This document shows positions 1 to 5,706 of a DNA stretch of 10,295 nt, piece by piece. Every line of letters starts with the position of its first letter. Positions within the stretch are counted from its first letter, which is position 1. A program made the translations under genes and the position numbers. Below the pieces are notes generated by a model. The model did not search any database, was not told the DNA's origin, and saw only the letters and a program-made list of their open reading frames with translations. This stretch comes from Crinalium sp049646245 (GTDB lineage: Bacteria; Cyanobacteriota; Cyanobacteriia; Cyanobacteriales; PCC-9333): positions 1-10,295 of the forward strand of contig JBARVL010000418.1 in assembly GCA_049646245.1 (NCBI GenBank), in the 5' to 3' direction.

Positions 1-429
1 TTGGTGCAAAATTGAAATCACAGGTATCCCCGTCCGAATTTTTACTCCAACTGCTTTAGCCGTTTCAATTAAACAATTTACAATCGTTTCTGAATTATCT
101 GTCACCGGAAACATTCTGCCATCCGGCTCAGTTTTCAGTTTCACCCCATGAGACTCAAACCAAGCAACTGTATCCTTAGCTTGAAACCGAGTAAAAGCAC
201 CCCGTAGTGCCTTATTTCCTCTAGGATAATATTGCACCAAAACAGCCGGATCGAAGCAGGCATGGGTAACATTGCATCTACCTCCCCCAGAAATGCGAAC
301 TTTGCCCAGAACTTCGCGCCCAGCTTCTATTAATGTGACTTGGGCGTGAGGGTAAGTTTCAGCACAAGTAATTGCTGCAAAAAAACCAGCAGCCCCACCA
401 CCTATTACCACGATTCGTAACTGTTGCAC
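1..429 (-). CDS. HI0933-like (BaiN/YhiN-type) FAD-dependent oxidoreductase, 3' part outside window
   Basis: This is the N-terminal 143 residues of a flavoprotein whose remainder lies left of the window. It opens with a Rossmann dinucleotide-binding strand, RIVVIGGGAAGFFAA (residues 5-19), giving GxGxxG for FAD. About 40 residues later comes GKVRISGGGRCNVTH, the signature of the HI0933-like family (NAD(P)/FAD-dependent oxidoreductases, TIGR00275 type). Substrates of most members are unknown; gut-bacterial BaiN acts on bile-acid intermediates, which does not predict a role here. An in-frame stop at 463-465 limits the start. GTG at 429 is taken; TTG at 435 is possible, and neither has a good Shine-Dalgarno. 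The gene lies 33 bp behind the rubredoxin on the same strand, so the two are probably co-transcribed and rubredoxin could serve as electron partner (inference). Family assignment is firm; function is not. Confidence 0.88.
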   Translation of the reverse strand, partial: MQQLRIVVIGGGAAGFFAAITCAETYPHAQVTLIEAGREVLGKVRISGGGRCNVTHACFDPAVLVQYYPRGNKALRGAFTRFQAKDTVAWFESHGVKLKTEPDGRMFPVTDNSETIVNCLIETAKAVGVKIRTGIPVISILHQ

Positions 430-462
430 ACTCAATTTAGTAATAATGACCGAAGATCTATT

Positions 463-624
463 CTACTCTTCTAGTTCAAAATCCTCTTTAGTCGCTCCGC
501 AAACCGGACATACCCAGTCGTCGGGAATGTCTTCAAAGGCAGTACCTGGGGCAATACCGGAATCTGGATCGCCTTCTTCTGGGTTATACACATACCCACA
601 AATCGTGCATATATAGCTTGCCAT
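463..624 (-). CDS. rubredoxin (small soluble form)
   Basis: A 53-residue protein, too short for many gene finders, that shows a complete rubredoxin fold signature. It has two knuckles, CTICG (C6, C9) and CPVCG (C39, C42), which bind one Fe in a tetra-cysteinyl site. Between them lie the conserved YVYNPEEGDP, the GI.PGT segment and the aromatic-rich DDWVCP. It is a cytosolic one-electron carrier. The length is that of classical rubredoxins. It lacks the C-terminal membrane anchor of the larger cyanobacterial RubA involved in photosystem II assembly, so it should not be annotated as RubA. The ATG at 624 is preceded by a good GAGGAG Shine-Dalgarno. The acidic C-terminus (EDFELEE) is typical. The flavoprotein gene downstream suggests a redox pair. 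Confidence 0.97.
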   Translation of the reverse strand: MASYICTICGYVYNPEEGDPDSGIAPGTAFEDIPDDWVCPVCGATKEDFELEE

Positions 625-633
625 ACAAATAAT

Positions 634-639
634 CTCCTC
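634..639 (-). promoter_or_regulatory. ribosome binding site of the rubredoxin gene
   Basis: On the minus strand this reads GAGGAG, with 9 nt between it and the ATG at 624. Strong Shine-Dalgarno sequences are not universal in this window, so this one fixes the rubredoxin start. Confidence 0.7.
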
Positions 640-725
640 GCAATTTCCTTTATATTAAACCTCTGGGGAAATAATTTCAGATTTCAATGATAAGTAACTC
701 AACATAATTAAACATAAAACAAACT

Positions 726-762
726 CCCCTCCCCGAATTTCGGGGAGGGGCTGGGGGTGGGG
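726..762. repeat. palindromic C/G-rich dispersed repeat with overlapping G-quadruplex motif
   Basis: Positions 726-737 and 739-750 form a 12-bp perfect inverted repeat (CCCCTCCCCGAA and its complement) with a single-base centre. The right arm continues into G runs at 742-745, 747-750, 753-757 and 759-762 separated by 1-2 bases, a textbook G-quadruplex motif on the plus strand. Elements of this look, a C/G palindrome followed by CTGGGGGTGGGG, recur between genes in many cyanobacterial genomes (recollection, not a search). Here it separates the small membrane protein gene from the rubredoxin gene, both on the minus strand. It could act as a transcription attenuator, but no T run follows on that strand. 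Confidence 0.8.
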
Positions 763-796
763 TTATTTTTGATGTTTTTTAAGGTTGTTTTACTTA

Positions 797-994
797 TTAA
801 TATCGTAAAGTTTTCAATACTCCATATAAAATGCCCGTAGCAATTGTCAATACAATTAATAGTAAGTACACGCCGCCAGGAAGAAACGTGAGAATACCAA
901 ATCCTCTTAAAAGATACAGAGCTATAGTAATTCCCAATACACTGCTAAAAATATAAGCAACTAATTCAGTTTGAGACTTGCCAGATTGTCTCAC
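797..994 (-). CDS. small two-helix membrane protein, function unknown
   Basis: A 65-residue protein with a short polar N-terminus (MRQSGKSQTE) and two predicted membrane helices at about residues 11-32 and 40-60, joined by a short turn containing GFGILTFLPGG. It ends with the positively charged KTLRY. No catalytic motif is visible and I do not recognise a family. The start is a GTG at 994, supported by AGAGGAA six bases upstream on the minus strand (1001-1007). The ATG of the SRPBCC gene lies 43 bp away on the other strand, so the two share a very compact divergent promoter region. Good Shine-Dalgarno spacing and clean hydrophobic segments make it a likely real gene. Confidence 0.72.
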   Translation of the reverse strand: MRQSGKSQTELVAYIFSSVLGITIALYLLRGFGILTFLPGGVYLLLIVLTIATGILYGVLKTLRY

Positions 995-1000
995 GCGCTT

Positions 1001-1007
1001 TTCCTCT
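1001..1007 (-). promoter_or_regulatory. ribosome binding site deciding a GTG start
   Basis: On the minus strand this reads AGAGGAA, six bases before the GTG at 994. It is the reason the small membrane protein is given a GTG start. Confidence 0.6.
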
Positions 1008-1037
1008 AAAATATCCGCATATTGTAACTAAAATTAC

Positions 1038-1601
1038 ATGAGTCTATCTTTTTATTCTGATTCGCTTGACGCTACTGAAGCCGCACTTTTGCAAGGGGAA
1101 GTTTTAATTAAAACAGGGATGCTCTGCACAGACGGTTCGCCAACGCATTCTCTTTGGGGGGGTGCTGTCACCGCGCAAATGTACTTACCAAGAAAGCGAT
1201 CGCACGTTTGGCAAAAAATCACAAATTACCCCCTTTGGGTAGATTACTTTCCCGATTTAATCCGCTCCGAAGTACTACCCGCAACCTCTAGCAGCTACAA
1301 ACGTCTTTACCAAGTAGCTCAAAAAGCTTTCTTATTTCTGAGTGTGCAAGTAGAAATTTATCTTAATGTATTTGAGGTTGTGCAGCAGCAAATTAGTTTT
1401 AGGCTGGAAAAAGGCACTTTTACCGATTTTTCTGCTGAATTAACGCTACAAGATGCTGGCGCGGGAACTGTGCTTACCTACTCAGTACAGGCAACCCCTA
1501 CTATTCCAGTGCCATCCATATTTATTGAACAAGCAATGAAACTTGATTTACCAGCGAATATGCGGAAAATGCGTGAATGTATTTGCGATCGCAGTTCGTG
1601 A
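1038..1601 (+). CDS. SRPBCC / START-like (polyketide cyclase/dehydrase, COQ10-type) protein
   Basis: A 187-residue protein with the layout of a helix-grip (SRPBCC) domain over residues 45-180. A first strand (AVTAQMYLPR) leads to VWQKITNYPLWVDYFPDLIRSEVL, the typical helix segment with the W-x-YFP pattern. Several beta strands follow (KRLYQVAQKAFLF, VQVEIYLNVFE, QISFRLEKGTFTDFSAELTLQ, TVLTYSVQATPT), then a C-terminal amphipathic helix (IFIEQAMKLDLPANMRKMRE). The family binds hydrophobic ligands such as lipids, quinones or polyketides. No ligand can be deduced here, and there is no signal peptide or membrane segment. Two HIP1 sites lie in the gene. The ATG at 1038 lacks a clear Shine-Dalgarno, which is common in cyanobacteria. 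It is divergent from the small membrane protein gene. Confidence 0.82.
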   Translation: MSLSFYSDSLDATEAALLQGEVLIKTGMLCTDGSPTHSLWGGAVTAQMYLPRKRSHVWQKITNYPLWVDYFPDLIRSEVLPATSSSYKRLYQVAQKAFLFLSVQVEIYLNVFEVVQQQISFRLEKGTFTDFSAELTLQDAGAGTVLTYSVQATPTIPVPSIFIEQAMKLDLPANMRKMRECICDRSS

Positions 1602-1639
1602 GTTACAGACATTTTCAAAAAACAAACAACCTCTTGTAG

Positions 1640-1695
1640 GGGCGGGTTGCAGCAAAAAGTTATGCCTTAAACCATTGATATACATAAACCCGCCC
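1640..1695. repeat. intergenic inverted repeat (GGGCGGGTT ... AACCCGCCC)
   Basis: GGGCGGGTT at 1640-1648 is matched exactly by its complement at 1687-1695, leaving a 38-bp centre. It lies between the SRPBCC gene and msrA. The paired GC-rich ends with an AT-rich middle resemble the short non-coding palindromic elements scattered in cyanobacterial genomes. Without a T run after the second arm it is a poor intrinsic terminator. Confidence 0.5.
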
Positions 1696-1791
1696 TGCCC
1701 TCAAAGATGATTTATGTGTAAATCCTAAAGCAATTTAATTAAAATATTAAGTAAGGTAAATAAAATTAGCATAAACTTAGAGACAAACTAA

Positions 1792-2457
1792 ATGGCGTTA
1801 TTCGGATTATTTGGTAAAAAACTGGAATTGCCCACCCCTGAACAAGCATTACCAGGACGGGCAGAACCTATGCCAGTACCAGCCCAGCACTACGTCAACG
1901 GCAACCCCCTCAAGCCTCCTTTCCCTGATGGTATGGAAACGGCGATATTTGGCATGGGGTGTTTTTGGGGAGCAGAACGCAAGTTTTGGCAGGAAAACGG
2001 CGTGTTTACCACCGCCGTTGGTTATGCAGCAGGATCTACGCCTAACCCCACATATCAAGAAGTGTGTAGTGGGCTAACTGGTCATAATGAAGTAGTATTA
2101 GTTGTTTTTGACCCAAAAGTAATCAGTTATGAAGCGTTGTTAAAAGTATTTTGGGAAAGCCACAATCCTACTCAAGGTATGCGCCAAGGTAATGATACGG
2201 GTACTCAGTACCGCTCTGGAATTTACGTTTATTCAGAGGCTCAAAAGCAGTTAGCTATAGCAACGCGAGATGCTTATCAGCAAGCTTTGACAGCAAAAGG
2301 CTATGGCAATATCACCACAGAAATCCTTGATGCGCCTGAGTTTTACTACGCAGAAGGCTATCATCAACAATATCTCGCTAAAAATCCTGGTGGCTATTGT
2401 GGTTTAGGTGGTACAAACGTTGCTTGTCCCATCAGTCCTTTAGCTGTGAAATCGTAA
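1792..2457 (+). CDS. msrA: peptide-methionine (S)-S-oxide reductase MsrA
   Basis: A cytosolic 221-residue enzyme that reduces the S epimer of methionine sulfoxide, free or in proteins, with electrons from thioredoxin. The catalytic motif GCFWGAE is at residues 56-62 (nucleophile C57). Next come AVGYAAGSTPNPTYQEVCSGLTGH split over residues 75-98, FWESHNPTQ (120-128) and GNDTGTQYRSGIY (133-145), all hallmark PF01625 blocks. The C-terminus GYCGLGG...C carries C203 and C212 as likely resolving and recycling cysteines, as in the three-cysteine E. coli enzyme. About 45 N-terminal residues before the domain (starting MALFGLFGKK) form an extension like that of other long MsrA proteins, not an obvious export signal. 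No MsrB is fused or adjacent. The ATG at 1792 has only a weak AGAGAC upstream. Confidence 0.97.
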   Translation: MALFGLFGKKLELPTPEQALPGRAEPMPVPAQHYVNGNPLKPPFPDGMETAIFGMGCFWGAERKFWQENGVFTTAVGYAAGSTPNPTYQEVCSGLTGHNEVVLVVFDPKVISYEALLKVFWESHNPTQGMRQGNDTGTQYRSGIYVYSEAQKQLAIATRDAYQQALTAKGYGNITTEILDAPEFYYAEGYHQQYLAKNPGGYCGLGGTNVACPISPLAVKS

Positions 2458-2480
2458 TTCTGGATAACAGGAATAACTAT

Positions 2481-2671
2481 AGGACTTACGCAAAGATCCC
2501 CCTAAATCCCCCTTAATAAGGGGGACTTTGATTGTATTCTCTGCCCCTGATTAAGGGGAAATTTGATTGTATTCTCCGCCCCTGATTAAGGGGAAGTTTG
2601 ATTGTATTCTCCCCCCTTTTTAAGGGGGGCTGGGGGGGATCGAAATTTCCGTCCGAAGGCGTGTAAGCCCT
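2481..2671. repeat. MITE-like palindromic element containing a 35-bp tandem repeat
   Basis: The core is three full copies and one degenerate copy of a 35-bp unit, starting at 2509, 2544, 2579 and 2614. Each copy is a 15-bp mini-hairpin (CCCC-7 nt-GGGG) followed by a 20-bp AT-rich spacer centred on TTTGATTGTATTCTC. The array is framed by imperfect inverted arms: GATCCCCCTAAATCCCCC (from 2496) faces GGGGGGCTGGGGGGGATC (2624-2641). Further out, AGGACTTACGC (2481) faces GCGTGTAAGCCCT (ending 2671). Nested terminal inverted repeats, no coding capacity and an intergenic position after msrA fit a non-autonomous palindromic element. No target-site duplication could be made out with confidence. Confidence 0.7.
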
Positions 2672-2690
2672 AAATAAAACCAATAAATGT

Positions 2691-2714
2691 AGAGACGTTG
2701 CATAAAACGTCTCT
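2691..2714. repeat. 9-bp stem-loop (AGAGACGTT ... AACGTCTCT)
   Basis: A perfect 9-bp stem at 2691-2699 and 2706-2714 with a 6-nt loop. It sits between the 3' ends of msrA (plus) and the helical unknown gene (minus), so it could stop transcription from either side. Neither side has a T run, and the same kind of hairpin is a common dispersed repeat in cyanobacteria (recollection). It is therefore listed as a repeat, not a terminator. Confidence 0.6.
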
Positions 2715-2742
2715 ATTTGATCGATTTGAAACAAACATTCTA

Positions 2743-3171
2743 TTAAGAATGATGACGAGGGGCTGTGAGGGCTTCCCAAGCGGCTTTTGCTGCATCAGTT
2801 AAGCGATCGCCCAATGTGGAAACTTCCTTAACAACCGACTCCCAGTTTTTCTTTGCTTCCATTTCGAGCAGTTTGAAAGAGTATTCAATCCGATCTTTTT
2901 CTAGCAAAGGTTGATTGGTTTCAATTGATACTCTAGCTTGAGTAATCGCTTCCCGTGCTTTATTTACAGCATTAAGATAAGCGTCCTGGCTAAGATGACC
3001 AGCAGATTGAGCTTCTACTTGCGCCCGCTTTTTGATAGCATCAATTAGTGCCATCACTTCCCGCTTAAGGTCTTCCGGTTCACCAACCATATTCTCATTG
3101 ACTAGATTTCTAGTTTCTGGGCTGACTTCCACAATTGCAGATTCTTTCTTGATGGTGGGTTCGTTAGTCAT
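2743..3171 (-). CDS. helix-rich hypothetical protein
   Basis: A 142-residue soluble protein I cannot place in a named family. The first 30 residues are polar and probably disordered. From about residue 33 on it is almost all helix, with heptad-like charged and hydrophobic patterns (DLKREVMALIDAIKKRAQVEA, shown in part; AYLNAVNKAREAITQAR; FKLLEMEAKKNWESVVKEV), then a C-terminal amphipathic helix (LTDAAKAAWEALTA) and a PRHHS tail. There are no cysteines, no signal peptide and no membrane helix. The start is well supported by GAGGAG eight bases upstream. A HIP1 site lies inside the gene. Its upstream region is shared with crcB, transcribed the other way, and contains a perfect TTGACA on its strand (3236-3241) without a convincing -10 at the right distance. 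The helical layout suggests a structural or protein-binding role only loosely. Confidence 0.8.
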   Translation of the reverse strand: MTNEPTIKKESAIVEVSPETRNLVNENMVGEPEDLKREVMALIDAIKKRAQVEAQSAGHLSQDAYLNAVNKAREAITQARVSIETNQPLLEKDRIEYSFKLLEMEAKKNWESVVKEVSTLGDRLTDAAKAAWEALTAPRHHS

Positions 3172-3179
3172 ATCAGTTT

Positions 3180-3185
3180 CTCCTC
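3180..3185 (-). promoter_or_regulatory. ribosome binding site of the helix-rich hypothetical gene
   Basis: On the minus strand this reads GAGGAG, eight bases before the ATG at 3171. It is one of the strongest Shine-Dalgarno sequences in the window, and supports both the reality of the unknown gene and its start. Confidence 0.7.
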
Positions 3186-3386
3186 AAATAAGATTAATTG
3201 CAGTGATTTGAAAAACAAGTTTTTTGTAGTTTAGTTGTCAAAAATCAATAGCTAGACAAGTAGCTAGAGACAGGTTTTCACAACCCTACATTAAATTAGA
3301 TGTATATTTTGGTAGCTATTGTTCCAATTTCAGAATGGCTCTCTATCTAAGAGATAACATTACTTGACAACTTTGCCTTCATTCTA

Positions 3387-3415
3387 TCGACTTAATTCTA
3401 AAAACCTTTGATAAT
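3387..3415 (+). promoter_or_regulatory. possible sigma70-type promoter of crcB
   Basis: TCGACT (3387-3392, four of six bases matching TTGACA) is followed after 17 bp by GATAAT (3410-3415, five of six matching TATAAT). Transcription would begin around 3422, some 25 nt before the crcB ATG, leaving no room for a fluoride riboswitch. A separate perfect TTGACA at 3364-3369 has no good -10 at 16-18 bp. This is pattern matching only. Confidence 0.35.
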
Positions 3416-3447
3416 AAGCGAAACCATGAGTGTGAGCCAAGATTAGG

Positions 3448-3849
3448 ATGCTAGAAGATCCAGCTATCCGCAATCCTATTGCCATCAGCTTAGGTGCGAT
3501 CGCAGGCGCGTTAAGTCGCTACTACATTACGCTGTGGTTTGCTAAAAATTTTGGTACAAGTTTCCCCTACGGCACTTTTTTGATTAATTTAACTGGCTGT
3601 TGTGCAATGGGGTTTTTCACCACGCTGGTATTAGAAAGGTTTGTAAATATTCCACCAGAAATCAGATTAATGGTAACAACTGGCTTTTTAGGTGCTTATA
3701 CTACTTTCTCGACGTATGGATTAGATACAGTTACGCTGATCCGCGATCGCCATCTACAAATAACTACTTTTTACTGGCTAGGTAGTGCTGTAATGGGGAT
3801 AATTAGCGTACAACTAGGTATAACTCTCGCCCGTTTGTGGCGGTTTTAG
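3448..3849 (+). CDS. crcB: fluoride ion channel CrcB/Fluc
   Basis: A 133-residue inner-membrane protein with four predicted helices (about 10-30, 40-62, 71-93 and 106-129). Family motifs are GAIAGALSRY (16-25), YGTFLINLTGC (41-51, with the pore asparagine N47) and GFLGAYTTFSTY (79-90). The last is the TM3-break region that in characterised Fluc channels binds the central Na+ and supplies a pore phenylalanine. Fluc works as an antiparallel dual-topology dimer that lets F- leave the cytoplasm; a single gene of this length fits that homodimer type. The ATG at 3448 is the only reasonable start, since an in-frame TGA lies 5 codons upstream. A six-codon ORF (MSVSQD) ends one base before it. The 3' end is 2 bp from the convergent antitoxin gene. 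Confidence 0.95.
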   Translation: MLEDPAIRNPIAISLGAIAGALSRYYITLWFAKNFGTSFPYGTFLINLTGCCAMGFFTTLVLERFVNIPPEIRLMVTTGFLGAYTTFSTYGLDTVTLIRDRHLQITTFYWLGSAVMGIISVQLGITLARLWRF

Positions 3850-3851
3850 AA

Positions 3852-4082
3852 TTACATATAATCTTGAAAGTCTTCTAGAGGCTCGTCAAAATCATCACTA
3901 ATTGAAATTAAATTGCTATCGCTCCCAAAAAGATGACTACGGCGCTGATTAACTGGTGCTACTGCCACTAACTTAACAATAGCATGGTCATTTTTGGTAA
4001 TTACAACTTCTTCGCCGCTTATAACTTTCTCAATTAACTCAGATAAACTTATTTGAGCTTGTGCTATATCTATCTGGGGCAT
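3852..4082 (-). CDS. Phd/YefM-family type II antitoxin, no adjacent toxin
   Basis: A 76-residue protein with the N-terminal DNA-binding and dimerisation fold of Phd/YefM antitoxins: IDIAQAQISLSELIEKV (4-20), then the hairpin GEEVVITKNDHAIVKLV (23-39). The tail IS.SDDFDEPLEDFQDYM is the toxin-binding segment usual in antitoxins paired with VapC/PIN toxins. Such antitoxins bind the toxin and repress their own promoter. The toxin normally starts at or just after the antitoxin stop. Here that position is occupied by the 3' end of crcB on the other strand, and no PIN-domain frame is seen on the minus strand through 3448-3851. It is therefore a solitary antitoxin, intact in sequence. A GGAGA Shine-Dalgarno (4091-4095) supports the ATG at 4082. 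Confidence 0.88.
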   Translation of the reverse strand: MPQIDIAQAQISLSELIEKVISGEEVVITKNDHAIVKLVAVAPVNQRRSHLFGSDSNLISISDDFDEPLEDFQDYM

Positions 4083-4138
4083 AACATATTTCTCCGCACA
4101 AGGTTTGGTTTAGCTACGAGTACCCCAAGGTAAAATCA

Positions 4139-4144
4139 ATTATA
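4139..4144 (-). promoter_or_regulatory. possible -10 box for the antitoxin gene
   Basis: The minus strand reads a perfect TATAAT here, about 57 bp before the antitoxin ATG. No good -35 is found 17 bp away. A second candidate, TGTGATAAT (an extended -10 form), lies 12 bp further upstream, so which is used is open. Confidence 0.3.
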
Positions 4145-4219
4145 AAAACTATTATCACATACTTAACTAGCTCTTACTCCCTTTCCACTACAAGATTACT
4201 GAATATCTTCTGCTTATAA

Positions 4220-4247
4220 CTTGGCGCTCTTTGCGTCTTGGCGGTTT
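4220..4247. repeat. fragment of a common cyanobacterial intergenic repeat
   Basis: This stretch is made of the motif TTGGCGCTCT-TTGCGTCTTGGCGG, with the near-repeated core GCGTCTTGGCGG. From memory, closely similar strings (variants of TTTGCGTCTTTGCGGTT) recur between genes in Nostoc-like and related genomes. It lies in the 232-bp gap between the antitoxin and mgtE, which otherwise shows no clear feature. Confidence 0.4.
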
Positions 4248-4314
4248 TATTAATAACTATTCTCTAAACTGAAAACGAGTAATCTGTCATTCATCTATCT
4301 AGAGTGAGCCTACC

Positions 4315-5706
4315 TTGACTGACACTAACATTCTCACCCAGACAAAATCGCGCACTGAAATCCGATTACAGTTGCGATCGCAACTACAAACCCTACTAGA
4401 AGCACAAAACTTGGAAGCAGCTAAAGATTTACTGCAAAGAGTGCAACCAGTAGATATTGCCGAAGCTATTGCAGGTTTACCCCAAACCACACAAGTAATA
4501 GCTTTTCGCTTACTACCTAAAAATCAAGCTATAGAAGTATACGAATATCTTGACTCTACTGTACAACAGTCACTGATCGCAGAATTTAAAAATCAAGAAG
4601 TCCAAGATATTTTCGATCAAATGTCGCCTGACGATCGCACGCGACTATTAGATGAGTTACCAGCTAGAGTTGTTACTCGTTTAATTGAACAACTTAGTAC
4701 AGAAGAACGCCAAGCTACAGCACAGTTACTAGGCTACCATGCGGATACTGCTGGCAGAATAATGACCCCTGAGTATATTGCTTTAAGAGATAATTTTACA
4801 GTTGCTCAGGCATTAGAACGCATTCGCAGTTTAGCCAAAATTACCGAAATTATCTATTACCTCTATGTTACAGATACAAATCGCTGCTTAAGTGGCATTG
4901 TCTCGTTACGGGATTTAGTCACCGCTCAACCAAATCAAACTTTAGGTGAAATTATCACCCGCGACGTAGTTTTTGTAAATACAGATACAAATCAAGAAGA
5001 AGTAGCAAAATTAATTCAACGCTATGATTTTTTAGCAGTACCCGTAGTCGATCGCGAACAACGTTTAGTCGGTATTATCACAGTTGATGATGTGATGGAT
5101 ATTATTGAGCAAGAAACTACTAAAGATATTTACGCCTTGGGGGGTGTACAGTCGGGCGGTGATAGTTATTTTCAAACTAATTTATTTACAGTTGCGCGTA
5201 AGCGAGTTGTTTGGCTGTTAATTTTGCTATTTACAAATACTATCACTGGCTCGATTATTAAATCTCAAGAGGATCTCTTGCAGCAAGTGGTAACATTAGC
5301 GGTGTTTATTCCCTTACTTACTGGTACAGGTGGAAATGTGGGCGCACAATCATCAACAGTAGTAATTCGCGGTTTAAATACTGATGAATTGCAAGCTATG
5401 GGAGCAACGAAAATTATTTTGAGAGAAGCGATCGCCGGAGCAATGTTAGGCGTTACACTGGGAATTTTGGCGATGGTATGGGCTTTTTGGTTGCAGGGAA
5501 ATTTGTTTGTTGCTATAGCTGTAGGTGTTAGTTTAGTGGCGATCGCTATTTTAGCTTCTGTTACTGGTTCTGCATTACCCTTTCTGTTTCGTTCTTTCGG
5601 ATTAGACCCAGCTTTGATGTCTGCTCCTTTCATCACCACAGCCGTTGATGTTTTAGGAGTCTTAATCTATTTTAACATAGCACGACTGATTTTAAACAAT
5701 TGTTAA
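4315..5706 (+). CDS. mgtE: magnesium transporter MgtE
   Basis: A 463-residue inner-membrane Mg2+ channel. Order of parts: an MgtE N-terminal helical superhelix (about 38-140, with AEAIAGLP and IFDQMSPDDRTRLLDELP); two CBS domains (about 143-205 and 207-267, ending VGIITVDDVMDIIEQE), which sense cytosolic Mg2+; then the pore domain from about 293. Pore signatures are IPLLTGTGGNVGAQSS (332-347) and DPALMSAPFITTAVDVLG (431-448). D445 corresponds to the selectivity aspartate of the Thermus channel. In the family, low Mg2+ loosens the CBS/N domains and opens the pore. The start must be TTG at 4315, because an in-frame TAG lies 5 codons upstream and no ATG or GTG is near. There is no obvious Shine-Dalgarno. 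No Mg2+ riboswitch is recognised upstream. The stop TAA overlaps the ATG of the WD40 gene by one base. Confidence 0.96.
   Translation: MTDTNILTQTKSRTEIRLQLRSQLQTLLEAQNLEAAKDLLQRVQPVDIAEAIAGLPQTTQVIAFRLLPKNQAIEVYEYLDSTVQQSLIAEFKNQEVQDIFDQMSPDDRTRLLDELPARVVTRLIEQLSTEERQATAQLLGYHADTAGRIMTPEYIALRDNFTVAQALERIRSLAKITEIIYYLYVTDTNRCLSGIVSLRDLVTAQPNQTLGEIITRDVVFVNTDTNQEEVAKLIQRYDFLAVPVVDREQRLVGIITVDDVMDIIEQETTKDIYALGGVQSGGDSYFQTNLFTVARKRVVWLLILLFTNTITGSIIKSQEDLLQQVVTLAVFIPLLTGTGGNVGAQSSTVVIRGLNTDELQAMGATKIILREAIAGAMLGVTLGILAMVWAFWLQGNLFVAIAVGVSLVAIAILASVTGSALPFLFRSFGLDPALMSAPFITTAVDVLGVLIYFNIARLILNNC

Noticed and set aside
463..624. Calling the rubredoxin RubA (photosystem assembly form)
   Set aside because: RubA is about twice as long with a C-terminal membrane helix; this protein ends at 53 residues with an acidic tail.
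1811..2077. Plus- and minus-strand frames inside msrA
   Set aside because: Both overlap the catalytic part of MsrA in other frames and show no family signal.
2484..2645. Regular 35-bp repetition considered as a CRISPR array
   Set aside because: There are no unique spacers: the whole 35-bp unit repeats, including the AT-rich part, and no cas gene is near. It is a tandem repeat inside a palindromic element.
2691..2714. Intrinsic terminator after msrA
   Set aside because: The stem is perfect but no T run follows on either strand, and it lies about 230 bp past the msrA stop, beyond the repeat element.
2513..2779. 88-residue open frame on the minus strand
   Set aside because: It is produced by the 35-bp repeat units (recurring PLNQGRR/PLIRGRE-like peptides) and overlaps the end of a real gene.
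3448..3851. Hidden VapC/PIN toxin next to the antitoxin
   Set aside because: The minus strand has no open frame of suitable length or PIN acidic pattern here, and the plus strand is clearly CrcB.
4083..4314. Mg2+ riboswitch (M-box or ykoK-like) upstream of mgtE
   Set aside because: The 232-bp gap is AT-rich with a dispersed-repeat fragment, and I could not see the conserved paired elements. A covariance search would settle it.
5265..5639. 124-residue minus-strand frame inside mgtE
   Set aside because: It is antisense to the conserved MgtE pore domain and has a low-complexity, lysine- and proline-rich translation with no motif; a shadow frame.
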